Position numbers and translations under genes: made by a program. Below the pieces are notes generated by a model that saw nothing but the letters and a program-made list of their open reading frames with translations, was not told the origin of the DNA and made no database searches. From contig NZ_CP102293.1 of the NCBI RefSeq assembly GCF_025152575.1, positions 1,116,001 through 1,180,000 of the forward strand: DNA of 64,000 nt. Reading direction: 5' to 3'. The stretch is from Subdoligranulum variabile (GTDB lineage: Bacteria > Bacillota > Clostridia > Oscillospirales > Ruminococcaceae). Of this stretch, positions 34,549 to 43,959 are shown piece by piece (the first letter of the stretch is position 1; every line of letters begins with the position of its first letter).

Positions 34549-36039
34549 TCAACCCCAGGGATTCTCGGTGGGATAGGGCAGGGTCTTGGGCTGGTTGTAG
34601 GCAATATCGGCAATGCCCAGATACTTGAATACCTCGAACAGGGCCTTACCGTAATGGCCGAAGGCCACCGCACCGTGGTGCGGGTAACGCTTCTGGATCA
34701 GCACATGGCGGTAGAAGCGGCCCATCTCGGGGATGGCAAAGATGCCGATGCCGCCGAAAGAGCGGGTGGCCACCGGCAGCACCTCGCCCTGGGCAATGTA
34801 GGCGCGGAGGTTGCCCTCGCTGTCACACTGCAGGCGGTAGAAGGTGATGTCGGATGCCGCGATATCGCCCTCCAGGGTGCCGCGGGTGAAGTCGGGATCG
34901 CTGCCCGCCGGCTCCAGCAGACGGTGCTGGATCAGCTGGTACTTCACGGCACGGTCGGCGCACATCTTGCAGGACGGCGTGTTGCCGCAGTGGAAGCCCA
35001 TGAAGGTATCGGTCAGCTTGTAATCGAACTTGCCGGCGATCTCCTCGTCGTAGATGTACTTGGGTACGCTGTTGTTGATGTCCAGCAGGGTGACGGTGTC
35101 ACCGGAAACGCACATACCGATATATTCGCTCAGGGCACCGTAGATATCCACCTCGCAGGAGACAGGGATGCCCCGGCTGACCAGGCGGCTGTTCACATAG
35201 CAGGGCTCAAAGCCGAACTGGGACGGGAAAGCCGGCCAGCACTTGTCGGCAAAGGCCACATACTTCTTGCTGCCCTTGTGGGCTTCGGCCCAATCCAGCA
35301 GGGTCAGTTCGAACTGGGCCATGCGGGCCAACAGGTCGGGGTAGTATTTGCCCTCGCCCATCTCGGCGGCCATGTCGGCGCAGACCTCGGGGATGCGGGG
35401 GTCGTCGGCGTGCTCTTTATAAGCCACCAGCAGGTCCAGCTCGGAATTTTCTTCCACTTCCACGCCCAGCTCATACAGGCCCTTGATGGGAGCATTGCAG
35501 GCGAAGAAGTCCTGGGGACGGGGGCCGAAGGAGATGATCTTCAGGTCCTTCACGCCCAGCACGGCCCGGGCAATGGGCAGGAACTCCGCCATCTTGTCCG
35601 CCAGTTCCTCGGCAGTGCCCACGGGGTACTCGGGGATGTAGGCTTTCAGGTGGCGCATACCCAGGTTGTAGGAGCAGTTCAGCATGCCGCAGTAGGCGTC
35701 GCCGCGGCCGTTGATCATGTCGCCGTCACCCTCGGCAGCCGCCACGTACATGACGGGGCCGTCGAAGTATTTGGCGATGAGGGTCTCGGGCGTCTCGGGG
35801 CCGAAGTTGCCCAGGAAAACCGTCAGGGCGTTGCAGCCCGCAGCTTTTACGTCGGCCACCGCCTTGAGCATGTCGGCTTCGTTTTCCACCGTGACGCTGC
35901 ACTCATAAGGCTCAAAGCCTTTGGTCTTGCAGGCGGTCACGATGTTCTGGCGGCGCTGGGTGGACAGGGCAATGGGGAAACAGTCGCGGCTGACAGCCAC
36001 AATGCCCAGGCGGACTTCGGGAATGTTGGTAGACTTCAT
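34549..36039 (-). CDS. L-fucose/L-arabinose isomerase-family protein
   Basis: 496 aa with CGGAGG 8 nt before ATG. It resembles the FucI/AraA superfamily of Mn-dependent ketol isomerases: LFxGNFGPETPE and GDGDMINGRGDAY in the N-terminal half, CWPAFPSQFGFEPCYVNSRL with SCEVDIYGALSEYI in the middle, and a C-terminal substrate domain ending HHGAVAFGHYG. Its place between fsa and DUF4867/xylulokinase suggests it makes a ketopentose (from xylose or arabinose). Exact sugar unproven. Confidence 0.8.
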   Translation of the reverse strand: MKSTNIPEVRLGIVAVSRDCFPIALSTQRRQNIVTACKTKGFEPYECSVTVENEADMLKAVADVKAAGCNALTVFLGNFGPETPETLIAKYFDGPVMYVAAAEGDGDMINGRGDAYCGMLNCSYNLGMRHLKAYIPEYPVGTAEELADKMAEFLPIARAVLGVKDLKIISFGPRPQDFFACNAPIKGLYELGVEVEENSELDLLVAYKEHADDPRIPEVCADMAAEMGEGKYYPDLLARMAQFELTLLDWAEAHKGSKKYVAFADKCWPAFPSQFGFEPCYVNSRLVSRGIPVSCEVDIYGALSEYIGMCVSGDTVTLLDINNSVPKYIYDEEIAGKFDYKLTDTFMGFHCGNTPSCKMCADRAVKYQLIQHRLLEPAGSDPDFTRGTLEGDIAASDITFYRLQCDSEGNLRAYIAQGEVLPVATRSFGGIGIFAIPEMGRFYRHVLIQKRYPHHGAVAFGHYGKALFEVFKYLGIADIAYNQPKTLPYPTENPWG

Positions 36040-36075
36040 GTCAAATTCCTCCGTTTTCTATGTGGATGATTCTAG

Positions 36076-36717
36076 TTATAGATCTTTTTCGATATCAATG
36101 TTCTCGCCGGTCAGGGCCGCCACAGCGCCCTGGGCGGCCTCGGCGGAATCGGGATGAGCCAGCAGCCACTTGTTGCAGGCCCAGAGGTATGCATCGTCCC
36201 CGCCCTTGATGGGCATATTCGGCTTGTCGGTGTTGGTTCCCTTGGGAAGAGCCACCAGCACCTTGAATCCGTTGGCGGGGTCGGTGTGGCAGGGGGCGTA
36301 GTGCAGGGTGGTGGCGTAGACTTCCACCAGGGTACCCGCGGGCACACGGAAAGCCTTCACCTTGCTGGTGTCCAGCGTGCCGTCCACGATCTCGTCCTGC
36401 TTGGCCAGCAGGAGGATGAAGTCCCGGGTGCCCAGATTGAACTCGCTGTCCCGGTGGTATTCCAGGCAGTTCAGCTTGGTGTTGTGGCCGTTGCACCAGC
36501 CCATCTGGAAGGGCATACCGCCAAAGAGCGAAGCCCCCAGCGCGGCGGATTCCGGCAGGTTTTGCAGGGCCGGATCTTCAGCCAGATAGTCGGTGCCCTC
36601 CGGCAGCGGGGTGGAAGCGCTCAGGGCTGCAACCACGGCCTCGCATTCGGTTTCATATCCGGTGATGACACGGCCGTAAGGGGCAAACTCGGGGGCAGTA
36701 ACAGGATAGATGGTCAT
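36076..36717 (-). CDS. DUF4867-family protein
   Basis: 213 aa from ATG 36717, AGGGAGG upstream. Cupin-like pattern: LNCLEYHRDSEFNLG (about residue 93), then GTLVEVYATTLHYAPCH (about 145), which could hold a metal. DUF4867 proteins recur beside xylulokinase and pentose isomerases, so a role in sugar anomer or lyxose-type isomerisation is plausible but unproven. A fragment of a second copy lies at 59252-59428. Confidence 0.8.
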   Translation of the reverse strand: MTIYPVTAPEFAPYGRVITGYETECEAVVAALSASTPLPEGTDYLAEDPALQNLPESAALGASLFGGMPFQMGWCNGHNTKLNCLEYHRDSEFNLGTRDFILLLAKQDEIVDGTLDTSKVKAFRVPAGTLVEVYATTLHYAPCHTDPANGFKVLVALPKGTNTDKPNMPIKGGDDAYLWACNKWLLAHPDSAEAAQGAVAALTGENIDIEKDL

Positions 36718-36745
36718 TTGTTTTTCCTCCCTTTTTCTTAACTTG

Positions 36746-38230
36746 TTACTTGGCAAGTTCTTTGAACAGCGGCTTACAGGTGGGGTAGATTTGCTTGAAT
36801 TTCTGATACCGTTCTTCATACAGGGCGGTGAGTTCCGCGTCCGGCTCAATGGTACGGCTGACATGGACCAGGGCATTGGTGGCCTCCTGCACGGTCGCAT
36901 ATTTACCGCAGCAGACCATGGCCAGCAGCGCACCGCCGTAACCGGGTCCCTGTTCGGTAACCAGGATATCCAAGGGAATGCCCAACACGTTGGCCATGAT
37001 GGTACACCACAGCGGGCTCTTGGCACCGCCGCCGCAGATGTTGGACCGGGGGATCTCCACGCCGATGGAGCGGGCGGTTTCCACCGAATCCCGGATGGCA
37101 AATGCCACGCCTTCCAGTACTGCCTGTGTGATATCTGCACGCGTCGTGTCCATGCTCAGCCCGATGAGGGTACCTCGGGCATCGGTGTCGTTGATAGGGC
37201 TGCGCTCGCCCATCAGGTAGGGCAGAAAAAACACCTTATTGCGGCCCAGCTTGTCCCGGGTAATAGGGGCCTGCTCGGCGGGATAGTCTTTATCAGTGAC
37301 CTTGAGAATGTCATCCATCCACCACTTGTTGCAGGAGGCAGCGGAGAGCATGCAGCCCATCAGATGCCAGCCGCCGTCTGCGTGAGCGAAGGCATGCAGA
37401 CCATTGGTGGCATCCACGCCGAACTTCTCACTGCTGATAAACACAGTGCCGGAGGTACCCAAACTGATGTTGCAGTGTCCTTTCCCTACCGTGCCGGTGC
37501 CCACAGCTGCGGCTGCGTTATCTCCCGCACCCGCACAGACCTTTACACTTTCGGGCAGACCCAGAGCGGCGGCTGCGTCCGGTTTCAAGGTACCAACAAA
37601 CTGCCAACTTTCATAGAGATGGGCCAGCCATTCTTCCTTGACACCGCAGATTTCGCACATTTCCTTGCTCCAGCATTTGTGTTCTACATCCAGGAGCAGC
37701 ATGCCGGAAGCATCGGAATAATCGGTGGCGTGCACGCCGGTCATGCGGTACACCAGGTAATCCTTGGGCAGCATGATCTTGGCAATAGCCGCATAAAGTT
37801 CAGGCTCGTTCTCCTTCATCCACAGGATCTTGGGGGCGGTGAATCCTGCGAAAGCGATGTTGCCGGTGTATTTGCTCAGGGTCTCGCGGCCGATTTCCTT
37901 GTTTAAATAGTCGGTCTGTCTGGCGGTGCGGCCGTCGTTCCACAGGATGGCGGGGCGCAGCACCTTGTCGGCGGCGTCCAGGGCCACCAGACCATGCATC
38001 TGGCCGCCCATGCCGATGCCCTGCACCTGAGCGGGGTCGAAGCCTTCCAGCAGAGCCGGGATGCCATCCAGGCATGCCTGCCACCAGGAGGAAGGATCCT
38101 GTTCGCTCCATCCCGTATGAGGCATACTTAGGGGATATTCCCGGGAAACCTGGTTGCACACCTTGCCGGTTTCGTCCACCAGAAGAAATTTGCACGCCGA
38201 GGTACCCAGATCCACGCCGATATACAACAT
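36746..38230 (-). CDS. xylB: Xylulokinase
   Basis: 494 aa, FGGY kinase family. It begins MLYIGVDLGTSACKFLLVDETG (phosphate loop), then GWSEQDPSSWW, GIGMGGQMHGLVALD, and in the second half CAGAGDNAAAAVGTG and ICGGGAKSPLW. It phosphorylates D-xylulose. First gene of the leftward operon, directly downstream of an inverted repeat that overlaps the promoter. Confidence 0.95.
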   Translation of the reverse strand: MLYIGVDLGTSACKFLLVDETGKVCNQVSREYPLSMPHTGWSEQDPSSWWQACLDGIPALLEGFDPAQVQGIGMGGQMHGLVALDAADKVLRPAILWNDGRTARQTDYLNKEIGRETLSKYTGNIAFAGFTAPKILWMKENEPELYAAIAKIMLPKDYLVYRMTGVHATDYSDASGMLLLDVEHKCWSKEMCEICGVKEEWLAHLYESWQFVGTLKPDAAAALGLPESVKVCAGAGDNAAAAVGTGTVGKGHCNISLGTSGTVFISSEKFGVDATNGLHAFAHADGGWHLMGCMLSAASCNKWWMDDILKVTDKDYPAEQAPITRDKLGRNKVFFLPYLMGERSPINDTDARGTLIGLSMDTTRADITQAVLEGVAFAIRDSVETARSIGVEIPRSNICGGGAKSPLWCTIMANVLGIPLDILVTEQGPGYGGALLAMVCCGKYATVQEATNALVHVSRTIEPDAELTALYEERYQKFKQIYPTCKPLFKELAK

Positions 38231-38259
38231 AAGAATACCGCCTTTCCAGCCGCTCTTTT

Positions 38260-38287
38260 GTAAAGAACATTTATATAAGTTCTTTAC
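38260..38287. promoter_or_regulatory. Operator of the pentose operon (XylR-type candidate)
   Basis: Perfect inverted repeat GTAAAGAAC-10 nt-GTTCTTTAC. It covers the -10 box of the leftward promoter (-35 TTGCAG on the minus strand at 38301-38296; -10 TTATAT at 38278-38273; 17-nt spacer), so binding would block xylB transcription. Confidence 0.75.
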
Positions 38288-38382
38288 ATATGATACTGCA
38301 AGTATACATCACTGTCAATCATCAAAACCAACAAAAGCAGTCGAGAAATATCGCCATATATCCACAAAAATTTCTGATTCGG

Positions 38383-38411
38383 TTGACTTTTTTGTTGTGG
38401 TTGGGTAAGAT
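38383..38411 (+). promoter_or_regulatory. Promoter of the ROK regulator gene
   Basis: TTGACT (38383-38388) and TAAGAT (38406-38411) with a 17-nt spacer, 50 nt before the start codon. Confidence 0.55.
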
Positions 38412-38460
38412 GAAAGTGTTTTACATTGATTTCACTTTTAAAAAGTTAAAGGGATTATAT

Positions 38461-39591
38461 ATGAAAAAGCTTTCTCTTCCGCCTACCGAACGGCGTCGCT
38501 TGACCCGGAACCAGATTTATCAATATATTTACAAGGCACCCGGATGTTCTAAGCAGGAGATTGCTGACAGCCTCAATTTCAGTATGCCAACTGTACATCA
38601 AAATCTGAACGAACTGACACAAGCGGGGTTGGTGCGCATCGATGGCGTTGGAGAATCTACGGGTGGGCGCCGGCCTCTTCAATTGACCATTAATGAAAAT
38701 GCGCATTTTTCTGTAGGAATTTCTGTCACCGACGATCATTTTCGGATCATTGCTGCGAACCTCCGGCTGGATGAAATCGCATATCAAAAGTATCCTCATC
38801 CCCATTGCAACAACATGAAGGAGATGGGGAACTTCCTTGCAGCCGATTTGGAAAATTTTCTAAACAGATTTGGTCTGAACCGCGAAAAACTGCTGGGGGT
38901 CGGGATCGCGCTACCAGCCATTTTTAATGCCGACAGAACTTGTGTGGTCGCAGCACCGACGCTTAATTTGAGGGATCAAAGTATTCGTCCGCTGATTTGC
39001 AGCATCCCTTACCCTGTTTCCGTTTGCAATGATGCGACCAGCGGCGGGTATGCTGAATGGTACGTTCAGCAAGATTCCGATTGCATGGCATATATTTCCT
39101 TAGAAGGTGGCGTAGGTGGCGCTATCCTTATGAACGGTGTTCCTTATACCGGTCTGAATGGCCGCAGCGGCGAGTTCGGGCACATTTGTGTGCAGCCGGA
39201 AGGGCTTTCCTGTAAGTGTGGTTTGCGTGGCTGTCTGGAAGCTTACTGCTCTTCTGATCGAATTTCTACCGATTTGGGTATCTCCGTGGAGCAGTTTTTT
39301 GCCGGCTTGGAAGCCGGGAACTTAGCGTACCAAACGTTATGGAAAGATTATCTCCGCCACTTGGCATCAGCGCTTGCCACGATCCGTATGGTTTTTGACT
39401 GTCGCATTGTGCTGGGCGGGTATGTCGCTCAATATCTCACGCCTTTTTTAAAGGAGCTCCGGGGGCTGACGGCCAGCCGCGATCCGTTTGATGAGGAGGC
39501 CGAATATATTTCCCTTTGCCATTACCCCAAGCACGCGGTTCCGCTTGGGGCAGCATTGCATTTTATCAATCTTTTCGTTGAGGAGTTATGA
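38461..39591 (+). CDS. ROK-family transcriptional regulator, XylR-like
   Basis: 376 aa from ATG 38461 (AAAGGG upstream). The N-terminal winged helix-turn-helix (residues about 12-75, YKAPGCSKQEIADSLNFSMP) is followed by a ROK sugar-kinase-like domain. It keeps ISLEGGVGGAILMNG, RSGEFGHICV and the zinc-binding CKCGLRGCLEAYC. It is divergent from the pentose operon and is the natural repressor for the inverted repeat at 38260-38287. A+T-richer than the operon it faces. Confidence 0.85.
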   Translation: MKKLSLPPTERRRLTRNQIYQYIYKAPGCSKQEIADSLNFSMPTVHQNLNELTQAGLVRIDGVGESTGGRRPLQLTINENAHFSVGISVTDDHFRIIAANLRLDEIAYQKYPHPHCNNMKEMGNFLAADLENFLNRFGLNREKLLGVGIALPAIFNADRTCVVAAPTLNLRDQSIRPLICSIPYPVSVCNDATSGGYAEWYVQQDSDCMAYISLEGGVGGAILMNGVPYTGLNGRSGEFGHICVQPEGLSCKCGLRGCLEAYCSSDRISTDLGISVEQFFAGLEAGNLAYQTLWKDYLRHLASALATIRMVFDCRIVLGGYVAQYLTPFLKELRGLTASRDPFDEEAEYISLCHYPKHAVPLGAALHFINLFVEEL

Positions 39592-39625
39592 TTGCGGCTG
39601 CCGTCACGTTTAAGAGGAATTTGCT

Positions 39626-40501
39626 ATGATTGAAAAATTGAACGGTACCACCGAAACTGTAAACTTTACACTCGCTTCCAACATCCGGTTATATCACAAC
39701 AATTCAGCGGAAGACTTCCCGTTACACTGGCATGTCCCCGGGGAAATTATCTGCCCGATCCAAAACACCTATAATGTGACCGTTGCAGACGAAATTCTTT
39801 ATTTGAAACCCCATGACATACTGTTCATCGGCTCAGGGGAATTGCACAGCATTACAGCTCCAAAGGAGGGCGAGCGGTACATTTTGAATTTTAGTACCGC
39901 AATGTTTGAGCAGTTCCACGAGCTTGCGCTTTTTTTTGCCGCCCTGCATCCCTTCAGGCTGTTACGCTATCAGGATCAACCGCAGTTCAACGACCAGCTT
40001 CTGGCCCTGATGACCCGGATGGAAAAAGAATACTTTGGTGCGGCGGTCTTTCGGGATTGCGAGTTGTCTTCGCTGATGCTGCACTTTTTCGCAGTCATAG
40101 GCCGCAAGCTCCATCAGAATGCACCGCATGAAAACATCTCTCCCCTGCGGCAAAAAGAACAGCAAGAGCGTTTTTCCATGTTATGCAATTACATTAATGC
40201 TCACTGCACAGAAGATCTGTCTTTGGACGAATTGGCCAATGAAGCAGGATTCAGTAAGTACCACTTCGCAAGGCTTTTTAAAGAAATAACAGGGACCACC
40301 TGCCACAACTATCTGTTAGGGCGACGGCTTCTCTTTGCCAAAACCCTGTTAGCAGACTTTTCGCTCCCCATCACAGAAGTTGCCATGCGTTCAGGATTCA
40401 ATTCGTTGGCCACGTTCAATCGCATTTTTAAATTTCAAATTGGCTGCACACCCAGCGAATTCAGAAAATTGGGGCTTGGTTTTTCTGCGCCGCAAGAATA
40501 A
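39626..40501 (+). CDS. AraC-family transcriptional regulator
   Basis: 291 aa. The N-terminal cupin (HWHVPGEIICPIQNTYNVTV, about residues 33-75) is a likely sugar sensor. The C-terminal double helix-turn-helix spans about 185-285 (LSLDELANEAGFSKYHFARLF, then VAMRSGFNSLATFNRIFK). It follows the ROK gene by 34 nt and may control the xylan genes. A weak GAACAGG/CCTGTTC hairpin (40510-40530) lies downstream. Confidence 0.88.
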   Translation: MIEKLNGTTETVNFTLASNIRLYHNNSAEDFPLHWHVPGEIICPIQNTYNVTVADEILYLKPHDILFIGSGELHSITAPKEGERYILNFSTAMFEQFHELALFFAALHPFRLLRYQDQPQFNDQLLALMTRMEKEYFGAAVFRDCELSSLMLHFFAVIGRKLHQNAPHENISPLRQKEQQERFSMLCNYINAHCTEDLSLDELANEAGFSKYHFARLFKEITGTTCHNYLLGRRLLFAKTLLADFSLPITEVAMRSGFNSLATFNRIFKFQIGCTPSEFRKLGLGFSAPQE

Positions 40502-40577
40502 TGGGCACCGAACAGGCAACTTCCCTGTTCGTCCGCCCCCCTTAGAAAGGTTCGCGCAAAAGTTTCTGTGAACGCAA

Positions 40578-41726
40578 TCATAGCAGGCGTTTGGGCATAG
40601 ATTGAAGAATCTTCACCAGCCTTTGTGCAGCCTCGATTCCGTCACCGGAATGATTGGCCCGGCCAAAACTAAACCGAAGTGTACACAATGCATTACGAGC
40701 CGCAGTTCCCCCCAGGGCCAGCAATACATGGGAGGCATTGCGGCTCCTTGTGTTATCGCACGCAGCACCCGGTGAAACACACACGCCGGCCACATCTAAT
40801 CGGTAGGTAAGATTCTGACCCTCGTAGCCTGGCAGCCCCACGCTAACCAAACCAGGCAAGCCTGCTTTGGTACTATTGAAATATACTTCTGCCCAAGATT
40901 GACGAAGTGTTTGGCAAAATTCTTCTGCTAACATTCGTTTGAATGCGGCATGCTGCTCCATCTGTTTGCAGGCTAGTTTGAGCGCGCATGCCAGCCCTAC
41001 AATCTGAGCTACCGGTTCCGTTCCGGGGCGTAATCCGCTCTGTTGTTCGCCACCAAAAATCAAAGGCTTCAGCAAAGCAGGATTTCGTGCATACAGGAAG
41101 CCTATGCCTTTGGGACCGCCAAATTTATGCGCGGAAGCACTGAGAAAATCGATGCCGTCTAATACTACGGGGATATGCCCGATTGCCTGTACAGCATCCA
41201 CATGGAGCAATACACCTTTTTTTTGACAAAGGGTGGAAATGGTAGGGATATCCTGAATCGTGCCTACCTCGTTGTTGGCGTATTGAATGGTCACCAATCT
41301 GGGCTGCCGTTCCAGAGCCCGCAGCAAAGCAGGCAAATCTATTTTCCCTTCTTCGCTGACCGGCAACGTATATACAGCTATTCCGCTATTTTTTAGCGAT
41401 GCGCAGGCTCTACCGACTGAGTGATGTTCAATAGGCGTAGTGACGACTTCTCTGCTACCGATGCCTGCTCTGCTGGCACCGCTCAGGATTGCCCACGTAT
41501 TGCTTTCGCTGCCGCCGGATGTGAAAAAGATTTGTGATGCGCTGCATCTCAGGCATTCTGCCACGCTTTGGCGCGCTCGCTCTACTGCTTGATGTGCGGC
41601 AATTCCGCTTCGATACAAGGCTGCCGGATTGGAAAAATCCTTAGTAAGCCAATAACACATCGCTTCCCAGGCTTCCGGTTCAAGCGGGGTCGTAGCAGCG
41701 TGATCTGCGTAAATCGTATCACTCAT
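40578..41726 (-). CDS. Cysteine desulfurase family protein (NifS/IscS-like)
   Basis: 382 aa from ATG 41726 (GGAGAT upstream). Pyridoxal-phosphate enzyme: IYADHAATTPLEPEAWEAM at the start, TSGGSESNTWAI, LHVDAVQAIGHIPV and SASAHKFGGPKG with the cofactor Lys (about 203). The Cys-containing loop VSPGAACDNTRSR (about 322) replaces the usual SSGSAC, and the Cys is present. It would release sulfur from cysteine. No IscU or tRNA-thiolation gene is adjacent; instead it is the last gene behind GH3 and an esterase, an unusual location. Confidence 0.88.
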   Translation of the reverse strand: MSDTIYADHAATTPLEPEAWEAMCYWLTKDFSNPAALYRSGIAAHQAVERARQSVAECLRCSASQIFFTSGGSESNTWAILSGASRAGIGSREVVTTPIEHHSVGRACASLKNSGIAVYTLPVSEEGKIDLPALLRALERQPRLVTIQYANNEVGTIQDIPTISTLCQKKGVLLHVDAVQAIGHIPVVLDGIDFLSASAHKFGGPKGIGFLYARNPALLKPLIFGGEQQSGLRPGTEPVAQIVGLACALKLACKQMEQHAAFKRMLAEEFCQTLRQSWAEVYFNSTKAGLPGLVSVGLPGYEGQNLTYRLDVAGVCVSPGAACDNTRSRNASHVLLALGGTAARNALCTLRFSFGRANHSGDGIEAAQRLVKILQSMPKRLL

Positions 41727-41771
41727 CAAATCATCTCCAACAAACGGAAAGATGGGGTTCAGGAGGGGACA

Positions 41772-43925
41772 TCAGTCGGAGATAACAACTTTCTCCTTTT
41801 GATGCAGCAGGATGTTGAGTGGTTTCTGCCCCGTCAGCAGGATGCTGCGTGCATCGGGCTGGCTTCCTCCCAACCAAACGGTGTATTCACCCGGTAGCAC
41901 TTCCGAAATGCCCTCCTCGTTGCAAAGAGCAAAAGCACACTGCGGCAGATGCAGCGTAACGCACTTTTCTTCCCCAGGCATAAGGTCCACTTTTGCCAGT
42001 GCTTTCAGCTGCGCATTCGGTGTGCCAGGGCGTTCGGCCTTGACATAAACTTCAACGGTTTCACGGCCGCGGTACTGCCCGTCGTTGACTACCGTTACCC
42101 TTACATCCACACCGTCCGGCCCAATCTGTGCAGCATCGGCCTTGGCATCCCGGAAGGTAAAATGACTGTAAGAAAGGCCATAACCGAAGGGGTAAAGCGG
42201 TTCTTTTTCCATATAGCGGTAGGTGCGTCCCTTCATTGCATAATCCGTGAATGCAGGCAGATCCTCATCCGAATGATAAAAAGTGACCGGCAGCTTCCCC
42301 TGCGGATTGCATTCCCCGAACAAGGCACGCGCTACGGCCCGGCCGCCCTGGGCACCGGGGTACCATGCCTGCAGAACGGCGGCTGCCCCTTCCTGCGCAG
42401 TGCCCAAGGCCAACGCACTGCCGCTCAGCACCACCACCACCACAGGTTTTCCGCTCTCGATGCAGGCTTTTAGTACAGACTCCTGGTTTCCCGGCAGAGA
42501 AAGAGACTGCTTGTCGCCGCTGGCAAACTGGTTTCCCTGGTCGCCTTCTTCACCTTCCAGGCCCGCATCCAAGCCCAGGCAGCAAATCACCACATCACAT
42601 TCCGCACATACGCCGCGTACTTCGCTGATAAGCTCATTGGATTTTGCCAGTCCCTGGATTTTATCTGCATACAGATGGCACCCCTCAGAGTAGCGAACCT
42701 GCACATCTTCTCCCAGATACTCCTGGATTCCATCCAGAACCGTCACATACCGGGATGCGGTTCCCTCATAATTGCCGACCAAAGCCTTGCGGTTGTCCGC
42801 ATTCGGGCCGACCACTGCGACCCGATGCAGCTTGCTTTTGTCCAGCGGCAAGGTATGGTTTTCGTTTTTCAGCAGAACCAAAATCTTCTCGGCCACTTCC
42901 AGGTTCAGGGCCTGCATTTCCCGGCTATCTACCGCATCGTACCCAATTTTGTTGTAGGGTACCTTCTCTTCCGCATCAAACATGCCCAATTTCATGCGGG
43001 TCGTAAACAGCCGGACCAGGCTTCGGTCAATCGTTTCCTCTTTTACCTTGCCTTCTGCCACAGCTTCTTCCAGATACGCGTACAGATCGCCGCAGTTGAG
43101 GTCACACCCGTTATTTACGGCCAATGCCACAGAATCCACCGGGCCGGACGTGACCATATGCCCTTCATGGAAATCCTTGATTGCCCAGCAGTCGGACGTA
43201 ACATGCCCCTGGAAATTCCACTTTCCGCGCAGAATGTCCACAAGAAGGGTTTTGCTGCCGCAGCACGGTTCACCGTTTGTGCGGTTGTAGGCACCCATGA
43301 CTGCTTCCACTCCGGCTTCCTTTACAAGTGCACGGAAGGCCGGAAGGTACGTTTCCCACAAATCTTGTTGGGAAACTTTGGCGTCAAAATAATGTCTCTG
43401 GTCTTCCGGACCCGAATGGACTGCAAAGTGTTTGGCACAGGCAGCGGCGCGCAGATAGTCCGGGTCATCGCCTTGCATACCTTCCACAAAGCGTACGCCC
43501 AGGCGAGAGGTCAGGTACGGATCTTCGCCATAGGTTTCGTGCCCTCTGCCCCAGCGTGGGTCACGGAATATATTTACATTCGGCGCCCAGATTGTCAGGC
43601 CTTTATAGATATCCCGGTCCTGATAGCTGCGATACATGTTGTATTTACCACGCGCTTCCACGCCGACGGCTTCCCCGACCTGGCCCAGTAAGTCCTCATC
43701 AAAAGACGCAGCCAGACCAATTGCCTGCGGAAATACCGTTGCCGTTCCGGCGCGTCCCACGCCATGAATGCCCTCGTTCCACCAGTTGTATGCAGGGATG
43801 CCCAGACGCGGAATGGCCGGAGCCCAGCTGAGCATTTGGCTGATTTTTTCTTTCAGCGTCATTTGTGCAACCAGTGCGCGTGCCCGCTCCCGGTATTGTT
43901 CCAGTTTTTGGTTACGATCTTTCAT
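41772..43925 (-). CDS. Glycoside hydrolase family 3 (beta-xylosidase/beta-glucosidase)
   Basis: 717 aa, no signal peptide, so probably cytoplasmic. The N-terminal barrel has LTIWAPNVNIFRDPRWGRG and AKHFAVHSGPE. The nucleophile Asp is in GHVTSDCWAIKDFH (about residue 245). The second alpha/beta domain has LGLDAGLEGEEGDQ, and a C-terminal fibronectin-III-like domain spans about 590-690. It trims non-reducing-end sugars from imported oligosaccharides. The domain set and the xylan context favour xylosidase activity. Confidence 0.92.
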   Translation of the reverse strand: MKDRNQKLEQYRERARALVAQMTLKEKISQMLSWAPAIPRLGIPAYNWWNEGIHGVGRAGTATVFPQAIGLAASFDEDLLGQVGEAVGVEARGKYNMYRSYQDRDIYKGLTIWAPNVNIFRDPRWGRGHETYGEDPYLTSRLGVRFVEGMQGDDPDYLRAAACAKHFAVHSGPEDQRHYFDAKVSQQDLWETYLPAFRALVKEAGVEAVMGAYNRTNGEPCCGSKTLLVDILRGKWNFQGHVTSDCWAIKDFHEGHMVTSGPVDSVALAVNNGCDLNCGDLYAYLEEAVAEGKVKEETIDRSLVRLFTTRMKLGMFDAEEKVPYNKIGYDAVDSREMQALNLEVAEKILVLLKNENHTLPLDKSKLHRVAVVGPNADNRKALVGNYEGTASRYVTVLDGIQEYLGEDVQVRYSEGCHLYADKIQGLAKSNELISEVRGVCAECDVVICCLGLDAGLEGEEGDQGNQFASGDKQSLSLPGNQESVLKACIESGKPVVVVVLSGSALALGTAQEGAAAVLQAWYPGAQGGRAVARALFGECNPQGKLPVTFYHSDEDLPAFTDYAMKGRTYRYMEKEPLYPFGYGLSYSHFTFRDAKADAAQIGPDGVDVRVTVVNDGQYRGRETVEVYVKAERPGTPNAQLKALAKVDLMPGEEKCVTLHLPQCAFALCNEEGISEVLPGEYTVWLGGSQPDARSILLTGQKPLNILLHQKEKVVISD

Positions 43926-43959
43926 TTTGTACGTACCCCTTTCTTCTTATTTTGTATCA

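Noticed and set aside
34423..36069. Plus-strand frame (548 codons) opposite the isomerase gene
   Set aside because: Mirror of the real isomerase reading frame; low-complexity Val/Gly/His protein.
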